Assembly: GCF_038008325.1 (NCBI RefSeq)
Contig: NZ_JBBOYW010000001.1
Location: forward strand, 1,230,001 to 1,294,000
Reading direction: 5' to 3'
DNA from: Lysinibacillus sp. FSL K6-0232
GTDB lineage: Bacteria; Bacillota; Bacilli; Bacillales_A; Planococcaceae
DNA: 64,000 bases
Position numbers and translations under genes: made by a program. Below the pieces are notes generated by a model. That model searched no databases. It saw nothing but the letters and a program-made list of their open reading frames with translations, and was not told where the DNA came from. This document shows positions 27,348-35,563 of the stretch, piece by piece (position 1 is the stretch's first letter; each line of letters starts with the position of its first letter).

Positions 27348-28243
27348 CGATGTTCTTGGTATTGCTCCTGTTTGGTCTGTGTAGTAGCTGTTGTAAAGTC
27401 GACAATTGAAGCTATTTTTTCATAGGCGGCGAGCGTTTGTGCCAGCTGTTGCTGTGAGCTTGCTCCAATTACCGTTGAGGCAACTGCTGATTCTTTTAAA
27501 TTAAAGGCAATTGCTAACGCATGTAAATCATCATAGTGCGAAGCGAGCTTTGTTAGTGTTGTTGTTAGCTCCTCTGTTGTATAGGTGTTAAAGCCATTGC
27601 TACGCTGAAGACGTTGCTGCCAGCTATTTGTTAATAAACCTTTTGCAACTGTACCACGTGTGACAACAGATGCACCCTCACTTGCAATAAATTCAAACCA
27701 TTCCTCAGGGCGACGATCTAATACGCTATATTGCATCATGACACTTTTAGCATGACTTGCTGGTAAAAAGCGTTTTAGTACATTTGGTCTGATAGAGGAA
27801 ATACCATATTCACGAATAAGTCCATCCTTTTTCAATCCTTCAAATGTATCAATAATACCATCCCAGTCATCCTCAATTGTGCCTCCATGGAGTTGATAGA
27901 CATCAATATAATCCGTACCTAAACGTTGTAGGCTAGCATGTACAGCTTCTTTTATATAGGACGGTGATGCATCCCAATGCCAACCCTCAACACCTTCTGT
28001 CCAGCGATTTCCTACCTTAGTGGCAAGAATCACCTGTTGGCGACGGTTGCCTAAAATTTCTCCAATAATCTTCTCGTTTGTGCCAAAATCATATAAATCG
28101 GCTGTATCAATATAGTTGATGCCAGCATCGAGCGCCATATCAACAATACTAGCTGCCTGCTTTTTATCTGCTGATAAAGACATGCCTCCTAAACTAATCT
28201 CTGAAATAAATAAGTCACTTGTACCGAGCTGTCTTTTTTTCAT
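27344..28243 (-). CDS. Aldo/keto reductase (YqkF-like)
   Basis: 299 residues, TIM-barrel oxidoreductase using NADPH. Catalytic tetrad recognised as DTADLY (Asp, Tyr), ATKVG (Lys) and YQLHG (His); the C-terminal VASTVIGASSQQQL nucleotide-binding motif is present. The start at 28243 has GGAGG at 8-9 nt. It corresponds in position to B. subtilis yqkF, next to nudF, and diverges from it. Substrate unknown. Confidence 0.9.
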   Translation of the reverse strand: MKKRQLGTSDLFISEISLGGMSLSADKKQAASIVDMALDAGINYIDTADLYDFGTNEKIIGEILGNRRQQVILATKVGNRWTEGVEGWHWDASPSYIKEAVHASLQRLGTDYIDVYQLHGGTIEDDWDGIIDTFEGLKKDGLIREYGISSIRPNVLKRFLPASHAKSVMMQYSVLDRRPEEWFEFIASEGASVVTRGTVAKGLLTNSWQQRLQRSNGFNTYTTEELTTTLTKLASHYDDLHALAIAFNLKESAVASTVIGASSQQQLAQTLAAYEKIASIVDFTTATTQTKQEQYQEHR

Positions 28244-28319
28244 AAAAGCGTCCTCCTTCGTTTCCTCTATTTGTAATGGTACAATGAACATATCTGAAGA
28301 ACAAGCGAGGTTATCGTTA

Positions 28320-28871
28320 ATGAAAAAGTTTGAGGAAAAAACGATTCAAACAACACCCATCTATGATGGTAGAATTATAAAATTACAGATTGATGATGTT
28401 ACATTACCGAATGGGCAAACTGCCAAACGGGAAATTATTAAGCATCCAGGCGCTGTAGCAGTGATTGCTGTTACGGAGGAAGGGAAATTAGTGCTAGTAG
28501 AGCAATATCGGAAGGCACTTGAACGCTCCATTATTGAAATTCCAGCCGGGAAGCTTGAGCCTGGTGAGGAGCCAGTCGTAACAGCACGTCGTGAGCTAGA
28601 GGAAGAAACAGGGTATGGGGCGCAAAGCTTAACGTTTTTACAAGCATTTGCCACATCTCCAGGCTTTGCAGATGAGATTATCTATTTATTTGTTGCAAAA
28701 GGATTATATAAAATTGACCAGAAAGCAGATTTAGATGAGGATGAATTTGTCGAACTATTAGAAGTTTCGTTGGAAGAGGCACAACAAATGGTAGTAGATC
28801 AGCGTATATATGATGCTAAAACTGCATTTGCAGTTGTTTGGCTTGCTGCAAATTTACAAAGTAATCTTTAG
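28320..28871 (+). CDS. nudF: ADP-ribose pyrophosphatase (Nudix) NudF
   Basis: 183 residues. The Nudix box is GKLEPGEEPVVTARRELEEETGYG, matching G-x5-E-x7-RE-x2-EE-x-G, quoted here with its key residues. The IEIPAGKLE lead and FxxSPGFADEIIYLF segment are characteristic of ADP-ribose pyrophosphatases. It hydrolyses ADP-ribose to AMP and ribose 5-phosphate. Start at 28320 with GCGAGG; an ATG at 28284 in frame lacks a site. Confidence 0.92.
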   Translation: MKKFEEKTIQTTPIYDGRIIKLQIDDVTLPNGQTAKREIIKHPGAVAVIAVTEEGKLVLVEQYRKALERSIIEIPAGKLEPGEEPVVTARRELEEETGYGAQSLTFLQAFATSPGFADEIIYLFVAKGLYKIDQKADLDEDEFVELLEVSLEEAQQMVVDQRIYDAKTAFAVVWLAANLQSNL

Positions 28872-28929
28872 CATAATAGAAACGGACGAGCATAAGCTGT
28901 ACAAACCTTGATAGAAAAGGAGCATGTTT

Positions 28930-29442
28930 ATGTCGCGTACGGTGTCTATATTTTATCACGCTTCCATCATTGCGGTAAGTTTTGTTTGTGGCGTTATTTT
29001 CTTTCATATTATTGGTGGGCCGAAAGCGGAGCCATTTATTTTATTTATAGAGCCTCGTTTAGCAGATGGGGACAGGCAATCTATTTTTCGTCTTGTGCTA
29101 CCTGTTGCTATTTCTATAGGTCTTATACTATTGCTAGCAACACATAGCGTTTTAAAGGTTTTGGTGCGCGTGACCGTTGCAATGCGTGCAACCTTTTTTG
29201 GCTTTAGTTCAGTTTTTTTATTACAAAAACTTGAAGCTTTTTGGCTTTATACGATTTGGTGGTTTCCATTTCAGCTTATCTATTGTATATTGTTGCTAGT
29301 CCTATGCAATTTGCTTGTACCTGCTTGGTCAAAGCGAAAAATCGGGAAACAGGTATCTGGTCAGACAATTTTGTTGAATTTTATCGCATTTTTCATCATA
29401 ATAGTTGCTGAGTTTATAATTGTATCTTTTGTGTTAAAATGA
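28930..29442 (+). CDS. Polytopic membrane protein, possibly a divergent SpoIIM
   Basis: 170 residues with about five membrane segments. It stands exactly where B. subtilis has spoIIM, between nudF and fur. A RATFFGFSSVFLLQKLEAFWLY segment resembles the SpoIIM/DUF95 pattern in which a GF-x3-FL stretch is followed by two further helices, but overall similarity appears low and the protein is shorter than the usual 210 residues. SpoIIM is part of the DMP machine that drives engulfment. AAGGAG is 7 nt from the ATG at 28930. Synteny is the main support. Confidence 0.55.
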   Translation: MSRTVSIFYHASIIAVSFVCGVIFFHIIGGPKAEPFILFIEPRLADGDRQSIFRLVLPVAISIGLILLLATHSVLKVLVRVTVAMRATFFGFSSVFLLQKLEAFWLYTIWWFPFQLIYCILLLVLCNLLVPAWSKRKIGKQVSGQTILLNFIAFFIIIVAEFIIVSFVLK

Positions 29443-29510
29443 TGAGTTTACTAAACAGAAACAAAGATCAGATAAAAAAGTAGAAGCATGCTAGAAATCT
29501 ATTCATTATC

Positions 29511-29540
29511 TTGTAATAAGATTTACTCCTTTGGTATAAT
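29511..29540 (+). promoter_or_regulatory. fur promoter
   Basis: TTGTAA (29511-29516), 18 bp, TATAAT (29535-29540), ending 24 bp upstream of the fur start. Confidence 0.6.
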
Positions 29541-29564
29541 GGAATGAGTTTAGGGGGGCGTCAC

Positions 29565-30029
29565 ATGGAGAGCCGAATTGATCGTATAAAAAAACAGTTG
29601 CATAGTGCTAGTTACAAGCTGACGCCGCAGCGAGAGGCAACAGTTGCTGTTTTGCTTGAGCACGAAGAAGACCACCTCAGCGCTGAGGATGTTTATCTTT
29701 TAGTAAAAGAAAAAGCACCAGAAATTGGTCTAGCTACTGTTTATAGAACGTTAGAATTATTAACGGAGCTCAAAATTGTCGACAAAATCAACTTTGGCGA
29801 TGGGGTATCGCGTTATGACCTACGCCAAGAGGGAGCTGCCCATTTCCACCATCATCTTGTTTGTATCGAATGTGGTGCTGTTGATGAAATTCAAGAGGAT
29901 CTGCTTGAAGATGTGGAAGCCGTTGTTGAAAAACGTTGGAACTTTATTATAAAAGATCACCGACTAACTTTCCACGGTATATGCTGGCGCTGTCATGATA
30001 AAAACGACGAATCAGATGAAGAAAAATAA
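29565..30029 (+). CDS. fur: Ferric uptake regulator Fur
   Basis: 154 residues. Winged HTH with LTPQREATVAVLLEHEEDHLSAEDVY and the recognition helix IGLATVYRTLELL; metal-sensing HFHHHLVCIECG and a second Cys pair near the end (CWRC) forming the structural zinc site; acidic tail. It represses iron-uptake genes with Fe2+. The start at 29565 has a G-rich site (AGGGGGG); the upstream in-frame ATG is not needed. Followed by a terminator and xerD, as in B. subtilis. Confidence 0.93.
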   Translation: MESRIDRIKKQLHSASYKLTPQREATVAVLLEHEEDHLSAEDVYLLVKEKAPEIGLATVYRTLELLTELKIVDKINFGDGVSRYDLRQEGAAHFHHHLVCIECGAVDEIQEDLLEDVEAVVEKRWNFIIKDHRLTFHGICWRCHDKNDESDEEK

Positions 30030-30084
30030 CAAAAAGCTGTCTGTTTTAATCTTACCTATAGATTGAATCGGGCAGTTTTTTGTT
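30028..30084 (+). terminator. Terminator of fur
   Basis: AACAAAAA-g-CTGTC paired with GGCAG-TTTTTTGTT, with an inner TTTAATCT/AGATTGAA pairing; the right arm doubles as the T run. Confidence 0.75.
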
Positions 30085-30206
30085 ATGTAAAGGCAATCAT
30101 CGATTTTTAGCGATAATGGTTGGATAATGTCTGATTGGGGAGGCTTTCGCACATTTGTTAGAGCCGTGCTAAAATAGAGCATAATTGATCGTAAGGGGGC
30201 GTTGTG

Positions 30207-31109
30207 ATGAATGAATTTCAATATGCAGTAGAGGATTATATCCATTTTATTCAGGTAGAGCGGCAATTATCTGTTAATACATTAGCATCCTATCGCCGAG
30301 ATTTAGAAAACTATGTGCATTTTTTACAGGAAACAGAAGGGTTAGCTGATTTTAGTCGTGTAGAAAGAACGACCATCTTACGACATTTAGAGCAACTGCG
30401 AGCGCAGGGAAAAACAAGTCGGACAATTGCACGTCATATTTCTTCCATTCGTAGCTTCCATCAATTTTTACTGCGAGAAAAACGTGCAGAAACAGACCCA
30501 ACCGTTCATTTAGAAATGCCAGTAATTGAACAAAAATTACCAAATGTCCTATCCATTGAGGAAATCGAGGCATTGCTAGCAGCGCCAAATCGCAGCAAGC
30601 CACAGGGCATTCGTGATTTGGCGATGCTAGAATTATTATATGGGTCAGGTATGCGAATTAGTGAGCTGATTGCATTGGATTTGGCGGATGTTCATATCAC
30701 GATGGGGTTTGTGCGTGTATTTGGTAAGGGAGGCAAGGAGCGAATTATTCCTCTTGGCAAAAGTGCTCTTGCAGCCATTGATGCCTATTTAAACGGTGCT
30801 CGTGGGCAATTACAAGGAAAATACCCAAAAACAGATGCATTTTTTATTAACCAAAGGGGAAAACGTTTAACAAGACAGGGTTGTTGGAAATTAATGAAGG
30901 AGCATGCCTTAAAGGCAGGCATCAAACATGAGCTAACACCACATACATTGCGTCATTCTTTTGCCACGCATCTAGTTGAAAATGGTGCAGATTTACGAGC
31001 TGTGCAGGAGATGCTTGGTCATGCAGATATTTCCACAACACAAATTTATACACATATTAGTAAAAAAAGATTATCTGAGGTATACAAGCAATTTCATCCA
31101 CGTGCGTAA
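30207..31109 (+). CDS. xerD: Site-specific tyrosine recombinase XerD
   Basis: 300 residues. N-terminal SAM-like DNA-binding domain (about 5-90) and catalytic domain with Arg150 (GMRISEL), Lys174 (GKGGKER), His246-x2-Arg249 (HTLRHS), His272 (LGHAD) and Tyr281 (QIYTH). Resolves chromosome dimers at dif with XerC/CodV. Chromosomal housekeeping, not a mobile integrase: fur-xerD-deoB order is conserved in Bacillus. GGGGG precedes the ATG at 30207; a GTG three bases earlier is possible. Confidence 0.95.
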   Translation: MNEFQYAVEDYIHFIQVERQLSVNTLASYRRDLENYVHFLQETEGLADFSRVERTTILRHLEQLRAQGKTSRTIARHISSIRSFHQFLLREKRAETDPTVHLEMPVIEQKLPNVLSIEEIEALLAAPNRSKPQGIRDLAMLELLYGSGMRISELIALDLADVHITMGFVRVFGKGGKERIIPLGKSALAAIDAYLNGARGQLQGKYPKTDAFFINQRGKRLTRQGCWKLMKEHALKAGIKHELTPHTLRHSFATHLVENGADLRAVQEMLGHADISTTQIYTHISKKRLSEVYKQFHPRA

Positions 31110-31122
31110 AAAATCTGTTTTA

Positions 31123-31146
31123 GTCAGATGTCTGACCTTTATTTTT
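31123..31146 (+). terminator. Weak terminator after xerD
   Basis: GTCAGA-tg-TCTGAC followed by CTTTATTTTT. Short stem; a TAAAAT -10 for deoB follows at 31160-31165. Confidence 0.4.
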
Positions 31147-31193
31147 CACTTTTTTTTGGTAAAATAGAGTCAAGAGAGTAGGAGGCAATTATT

Positions 31194-32375
31194 ATGAATA
31201 AACCGTTTAATAAAATTCATGTCGTTGTAATGGACTCGGTAGGTATTGGTGAGGCACCAGATGCTGCGAGCTTTGGGGACGTTGGTGCACATACATTGGG
31301 ACACATCGCCGAAAAAATGAATGGGCTTACAATGCCAGTAATGGAGTCCTTTGGCTTAGCGAATATTGAACCATTGCAGGGCATGCAAGCAGCAAGCCAG
31401 CCAAAAGCTTATTATGGCAAAATGCAAGAAGCATCTGTTGGGAAAGATACAATGACAGGACATTGGGAAATCATGGGCTTAAATATTGATAAGCCATTTA
31501 AAGTTTATCCAGAAGGCTTCCCTGCTGAGCTAATTGCAGAATTAGAGCAACGTACAGGTCGTAAAGTATTATGCAATCAGCCAGCAAGTGGTACACAAGT
31601 AATTGAGGACTTTGGCGAGGAGCATATGGCAACAGGTGCAATTATTGTTTATACATCTGCTGACCCTGTTTTACAAATTGCTGCACATGAGGACATCGTG
31701 CCATTAGAAGAATTATATAAAATTTGTGAAATCGCACGCGAATTAACATTACAGCCTGAATATTTAGTTGGTCGTGTTATTGCACGTCCATTTGTTGGAA
31801 CACCAGGTAACTTTACACGTACTGCTAATCGTCATGATTATGCATTAAAGCCTTTTGGCCGTACAACAATGAATGTGATGAAGGATGCTGGCTTCGATGT
31901 TATTGCGATTGGAAAAATCTCTGATATTTTCAATGGCGAGGGTGTAACAGATGCGGTACGAACAAAAAATAATATGGATGGTATGGACAAATTTGCTGAA
32001 GTTGCACGTCGTGATTTCCGTGGTATGAGCTTCTTAAATTTAGTGGACTTTGATGCTAATTTTGGTCATCGCCGTGATCCATTAGGCTATGGACAGGCAT
32101 TGCAGGAGTTTGATGCACGTTTACCAGAAATTATCGAGGCAATGTCAGAGGATGATTTATTGATGATTACAGCAGACCATGGCAATGACCCAACCTTCCA
32201 CGGCACAGATCACACACGTGAATATGTACCGTTAATTGTTTACTCTCCACGTTTTAATGGTGGAGCTGAGCTTGCACTTCGTGAAACTTTTGCAGATATT
32301 GCAGCCACGATTGCTGAAAACTTCCAAGTGGAGGCACCACCATTCGGCACAAGTTTCTTAGGCGATTTAAAATAA
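31194..32375 (+). CDS. deoB: Phosphopentomutase DeoB (Drm)
   Basis: 393 residues, alkaline-phosphatase superfamily. Metal motifs [23 protein letters not shown] (catalytic Thr) and [16 protein letters not shown] are all present. Converts (deoxy)ribose 1-phosphate to 5-phosphate in nucleoside salvage. GGAGG precedes the ATG. Co-transcribed with pdp 13 bp downstream, so both act in sequence on pyrimidine nucleosides. Confidence 0.96.
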   Translation: MNKPFNKIHVVVMDSVGIGEAPDAASFGDVGAHTLGHIAEKMNGLTMPVMESFGLANIEPLQGMQAASQPKAYYGKMQEASVGKDTMTGHWEIMGLNIDKPFKVYPEGFPAELIAELEQRTGRKVLCNQPASGTQVIEDFGEEHMATGAIIVYTSADPVLQIAAHEDIVPLEELYKICEIARELTLQPEYLVGRVIARPFVGTPGNFTRTANRHDYALKPFGRTTMNVMKDAGFDVIAIGKISDIFNGEGVTDAVRTKNNMDGMDKFAEVARRDFRGMSFLNLVDFDANFGHRRDPLGYGQALQEFDARLPEIIEAMSEDDLLMITADHGNDPTFHGTDHTREYVPLIVYSPRFNGGAELALRETFADIAATIAENFQVEAPPFGTSFLGDLK

Positions 32376-32388
32376 GGAGGATTTCCCA

Positions 32389-33639
32389 ATGAATATGCTA
32401 CAGTTGTTTGAAAAGAAAAAACAAGGACTAGAGCTATCTCAAGCTGAAATTCAGTATTTTGTTGAAGGCTATACTACAGGTTCAATTCCAGATTATCAAG
32501 CAAGCTCGCTTTTAATGGCAATCCGTTTATTAGGCATGTCTGATGATGAAACATTTTATTTAACAAAGGCAATGATTGAATCAGGTGATGTCATTGATTT
32601 ATCGTCGATTGAAGGCTTTAAAATTGATAAACATTCAACAGGTGGTGTCGGTGATAAAGTGACACTAATCGTTACACCAATTATTGCTGCCTTAGGAATT
32701 CCAGTAGCTAAATTTAGTGGGAAAGGGTTAGGCATTACAGGTGGAACAATTGATAAGCTAGAGTCGATTGAAGGCTTGAAAACAGAGCTTTCATCACAAG
32801 AATTTATTGATAATGTCAATAAGCATAAAATTGCGGTTGCTGGACAAACAGGTAATCTTGTGCCAGCCGACAAAAAATTATATGCATTGCGTGATGTAAC
32901 AGGTACTGTTGACTCCATTCCATTAATTGCGGCATCCATTATGAGTAAAAAAATCGCCAGTGGAGCTGATGGCATTGTACTAGATGTTAAATGTGGCTCA
33001 GGTGCATTTATGAAAACAGGGCAGGATGCACAGCTTTTAGCAGATACAATGACAGCTATCGGGGAAAAGCTTGGCCGTAAAGTCGTTGCCCATATTAGTG
33101 ATATGGATAATCCACTAGGGAAAATGATTGGCAATAAGCTTGAAGTAGTGGAGGCCTATGCTTTATTAAATGGACGTATGGAAGAAACACATGAAGATTT
33201 GCTGGATGAATGTGTTGTGATTGCCTCCTTAATGTATCAAGTGGCCGCTGGAGTGGATGAGGCAGAAGCTACAGCAGCAGTTAAGCGCGTGTTAGCAGAT
33301 GGTTCTGCAGCCGCAAAATTTGAAGAATTTATTGTGGCTCAAGGTGGCGTAATCGCTGACATCGTACAAAAGGACACGGCTTATAAAGCAGCGGTAACAG
33401 CATCAGCAGCAGGTACGGTGGAAACCATTAATGCGTTATTAATTGGAGAAGCAAGTGTTAGCCTAGGTGCGGGACGTGTAACAAAGGAATCAGCACTTGA
33501 TTACGATGCAGGCATTCAATTGATCGCGAAAAAAGGTGATCCTATTACCAGCGGTGATACAATCGCTTATTTATATTCAAACAATCCAATTGATGATGAA
33601 ACTGTAAGTAAAGTGCAAAAAGCTTATACAATTGCATAG
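32389..33639 (+). CDS. pdp: Pyrimidine-nucleoside phosphorylase
   Basis: 416 residues, thymidine/pyrimidine phosphorylase family, with the signature SGKGLGITGGTIDKLESI and the phosphate-binding KHSTGGVGDK. It releases the base and (deoxy)ribose 1-phosphate, the substrate of the DeoB encoded just upstream. In B. subtilis drm is followed by pupG, so here the partner has changed to a pyrimidine enzyme. Slightly shorter than the usual 430 residues at the C-terminus. Terminator at 33649. Confidence 0.95.
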   Translation: MNMLQLFEKKKQGLELSQAEIQYFVEGYTTGSIPDYQASSLLMAIRLLGMSDDETFYLTKAMIESGDVIDLSSIEGFKIDKHSTGGVGDKVTLIVTPIIAALGIPVAKFSGKGLGITGGTIDKLESIEGLKTELSSQEFIDNVNKHKIAVAGQTGNLVPADKKLYALRDVTGTVDSIPLIAASIMSKKIASGADGIVLDVKCGSGAFMKTGQDAQLLADTMTAIGEKLGRKVVAHISDMDNPLGKMIGNKLEVVEAYALLNGRMEETHEDLLDECVVIASLMYQVAAGVDEAEATAAVKRVLADGSAAAKFEEFIVAQGGVIADIVQKDTAYKAAVTASAAGTVETINALLIGEASVSLGAGRVTKESALDYDAGIQLIAKKGDPITSGDTIAYLYSNNPIDDETVSKVQKAYTIA

Positions 33640-33648
33640 CAATATTTA

Positions 33649-33687
33649 GCGAGGACGCTCATGTTAAAAGCGCCCTCGCTTTTTTAT
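33649..33687 (+). terminator. Terminator of deoB-pdp
   Basis: GCGAGG-a-CGCT, 9-nt loop, AGCG-c-CCTCGC, then a run of seven T. Array B of the 21-bp repeat begins in the last bases of the T tract. Confidence 0.92.
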
Positions 33688-33688
33688 T

Positions 33689-33757
33689 GGATAGAATGTT
33701 GAAAGTGACGGATAGAACCCTGTAATAGACGGATAGCAGGGCAAAAGTGACGGATAG
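33689..33757 (+). repeat. 21-bp tandem repeat, array B (4 units)
   Basis: GGATAG recurs at 33689, 33710, 33731 and 33752, exactly 21 bp apart, with AAAGTGACGGATAG in two of the units. It begins directly after the pdp terminator. The remaining 150 bp up to spoIIAA contain no gene I can support, only the putative SigH promoter. Confidence 0.85.
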
Positions 33758-33907
33758 AATACCACGATGCAAGGAAATTTAGCAGCTTTAATGCATGAAG
33801 CGGTTTAGAAAATGCTACTTTATCCCATACTGCATATAAACCTAAAAAGCTATAAGTATGTCGATTTGACACTATTTCGGAAGACTTTGCACTAGTTCTG
33901 TCAGGCG

Positions 33908-33937
33908 CAAGGATTCACCACGTTGCATGTGGAATTG
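33908..33937 (+). promoter_or_regulatory. Putative SigH promoter of the spoIIA operon
   Basis: CAAGGATTC, 12 bp, GTGGAATTG compares well with the SigH consensus RNAGGAWWW-(11-12)-RNNGAATWW. SigH drives spoIIAA-AB-sigF in B. subtilis. The resulting leader would be very short. Confidence 0.55.
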
Positions 33938-33959
33938 CACGAAGGAGGAGGCGATGTTC

Positions 33960-34313
33960 ATGCATTTTCAATTAGAGATGGTGACAAGGGAAACAGTTGT
34001 TATACGTTTATTTGGGGAGCTCGACCATCATGCAGTAGAGCAAATTCGAGCGAAAATTTCAGCAGCCATTTTTCAGGGCACTGTGACAACAATTATTTGG
34101 AATTTAGAAGGGTTGTCCTTTATGGATAGCTCGGGTGTTGGCTTAGTGCTTGGGCGAATGCGTGAGTTAGAGGCAGTTGCTGGGCGAACGATTTTATTGA
34201 ATCCATCGCCAACCATGCGAAAGGTGTTTCAATTTTCAGGACTAGGCCCATGGATGATGGATGGAACAGAAGAACAAGCGATTGATCGAGTAAGGGGGAT
34301 TGTAAATGGATAA
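33960..34313 (+). CDS. spoIIAA: Anti-sigma F factor antagonist SpoIIAA
   Basis: 117 residues, the same length as in B. subtilis, one STAS domain. The phosphorylatable Ser58 lies in LSFMDSSGVG. When unphosphorylated it takes SpoIIAB off SigF in the forespore. Of two close ATG codons (33954, 33960) the second has the right distance from GGAGGAGG and aligns Ser at 58. Overlaps spoIIAB by 8 bp. Confidence 0.96.
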   Translation: MHFQLEMVTRETVVIRLFGELDHHAVEQIRAKISAAIFQGTVTTIIWNLEGLSFMDSSGVGLVLGRMRELEAVAGRTILLNPSPTMRKVFQFSGLGPWMMDGTEEQAIDRVRGIVNG

Positions 34314-34746
34314 CGAAATGACATTAACTTTTTTAGCACTAAGTGAAAATGAAGCTTTAGCACGTGTAGCTGTGACAGGCTTTATTGCACAATTAGACCC
34401 AACTATTGATGAGCTATCTGAATTTAAAACAGTTGTTTCAGAAGCTGTTTCCAATGCCATTATTCATGGCTATGAAGAGAATGGCAAAGGTGTTGTGACG
34501 GTTCATGCAAAACGTGAGAATGATATTGTTACAGTGTCTGTGATGGATAAAGGCGTTGGGATTGAGGATGTTAGTCGAGCGATGGAGCCGTTATTTACAA
34601 CGAAAAGTATGATGGAGCGTTCAGGAATGGGCTTTACCATTATGGATAGCTTCTCGGATCAGTTGACAGTTATCTCTAAATGGCAAGAAGGAACAACTGT
34701 AACGTTTACGAAGAAATTTCACACAGTGCGCACAGCGGTAATGTGA
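34306..34746 (+). CDS. spoIIAB: Anti-sigma F factor / kinase SpoIIAB
   Basis: 146 residues, GHKL ATPase. N box SEAVSNAIIHGYE, G1 box DKGVGIED, G2 box SGMGFTIMDSF. It binds SigF with ATP and phosphorylates SpoIIAA on serine. Co-translated with spoIIAA (8-bp overlap) and 10 bp before sigF. Confidence 0.96.
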   Translation: MDNEMTLTFLALSENEALARVAVTGFIAQLDPTIDELSEFKTVVSEAVSNAIIHGYEENGKGVVTVHAKRENDIVTVSVMDKGVGIEDVSRAMEPLFTTKSMMERSGMGFTIMDSFSDQLTVISKWQEGTTVTFTKKFHTVRTAVM

Positions 34747-34756
34747 GGGTAGCATC

Positions 34757-35548
34757 GTGAAGCCGTTAGAACAGTCGTCCGATAAGCTATTGTCGCAGGA
34801 GGAAATGCGTGATTTAATTGCACGCGCACAACAGGGCGATCATGAGGCTCGTAAACGAATGGTAGAAGGGAATACGAGGCTTGTGTGGTCCATTGTTCAA
34901 CGTTTTACAACAAGAGGTGTTGAGCTTGAGGATTTATTTCAGATTGGCTGCATAGGGCTTATGAAATCTGTCGATAAATTTGATTTAACCTATGATGTAA
35001 AATTTTCTACCTATGCAGTGCCAATGATTATTGGTGAGATTCAACGCTTTTTAAGGGATGACGGTATGGTGAAGGTTAGTCGCTCTATTCGTGAGCTGAA
35101 CTTTAAAATCCGACATGCTACAGATGAATTTATTAAAAAAAATGAGCATCCACCAACCATTCAAGAGTTGGCGCAAGTGCTCGACGTGACAGCTGAGGAA
35201 ATTGTGACAGCTTCAGATGCGTTAAGGGATCCTGCCTCTTTACATGAGCAATTATATGAAAGCGAAGGGGATTCCATTACCTTAATGGATCAAATGAAGG
35301 ATGAAAAATCTGAGCAACCCTTTGACTATATTCCGTTAAAAGAAGTGCTGACAAGACTTGAACCAAGAGAGCAGTCTATTATTTATTTACGTTATTTTTC
35401 AGATTGTACACAAACGGAAATTGCCAATAGGCTTGGGATATCACAGGTGCAAGTTTCACGATTAGAGAAAAAAATTCTTGCACAGCTAAAAAGCTGGATG
35501 GCAACAAGTGCCACGGTGGAGCAAGAAGCAGTAAACAAAGACATCTAA
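34757..35548 (+). CDS. sigF: Forespore sigma factor SigF
   Basis: 263 residues. Sigma70 region 2 (EDLFQIGCIGLMKSVDKFD), region 3 and region 4 HTH (TQTEIANRLGISQVQVSRLEKK) are intact. First forespore-specific sigma factor, controlled by SpoIIAB/AA. GTG start at 34757 with GAGGG upstream. Next gene is spoVAF instead of spoVAA. Confidence 0.96.
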   Translation: MKPLEQSSDKLLSQEEMRDLIARAQQGDHEARKRMVEGNTRLVWSIVQRFTTRGVELEDLFQIGCIGLMKSVDKFDLTYDVKFSTYAVPMIIGEIQRFLRDDGMVKVSRSIRELNFKIRHATDEFIKKNEHPPTIQELAQVLDVTAEEIVTASDALRDPASLHEQLYESEGDSITLMDQMKDEKSEQPFDYIPLKEVLTRLEPREQSIIYLRYFSDCTQTEIANRLGISQVQVSRLEKKILAQLKSWMATSATVEQEAVNKDI

Positions 35549-35563
35549 GAAAATGGTGACAGC

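Noticed and set aside
30207..31109. Tyrosine recombinase as phage integrase
   Set aside because: Length, motifs and the fur-xerD-deoB neighbourhood identify the housekeeping XerD; no phage genes nearby.
32556..33134. 192-codon antisense frame within pdp
   Set aside because: It is fully covered by the strongly conserved pyrimidine phosphorylase gene and has no ribosome binding site or recognisable family.
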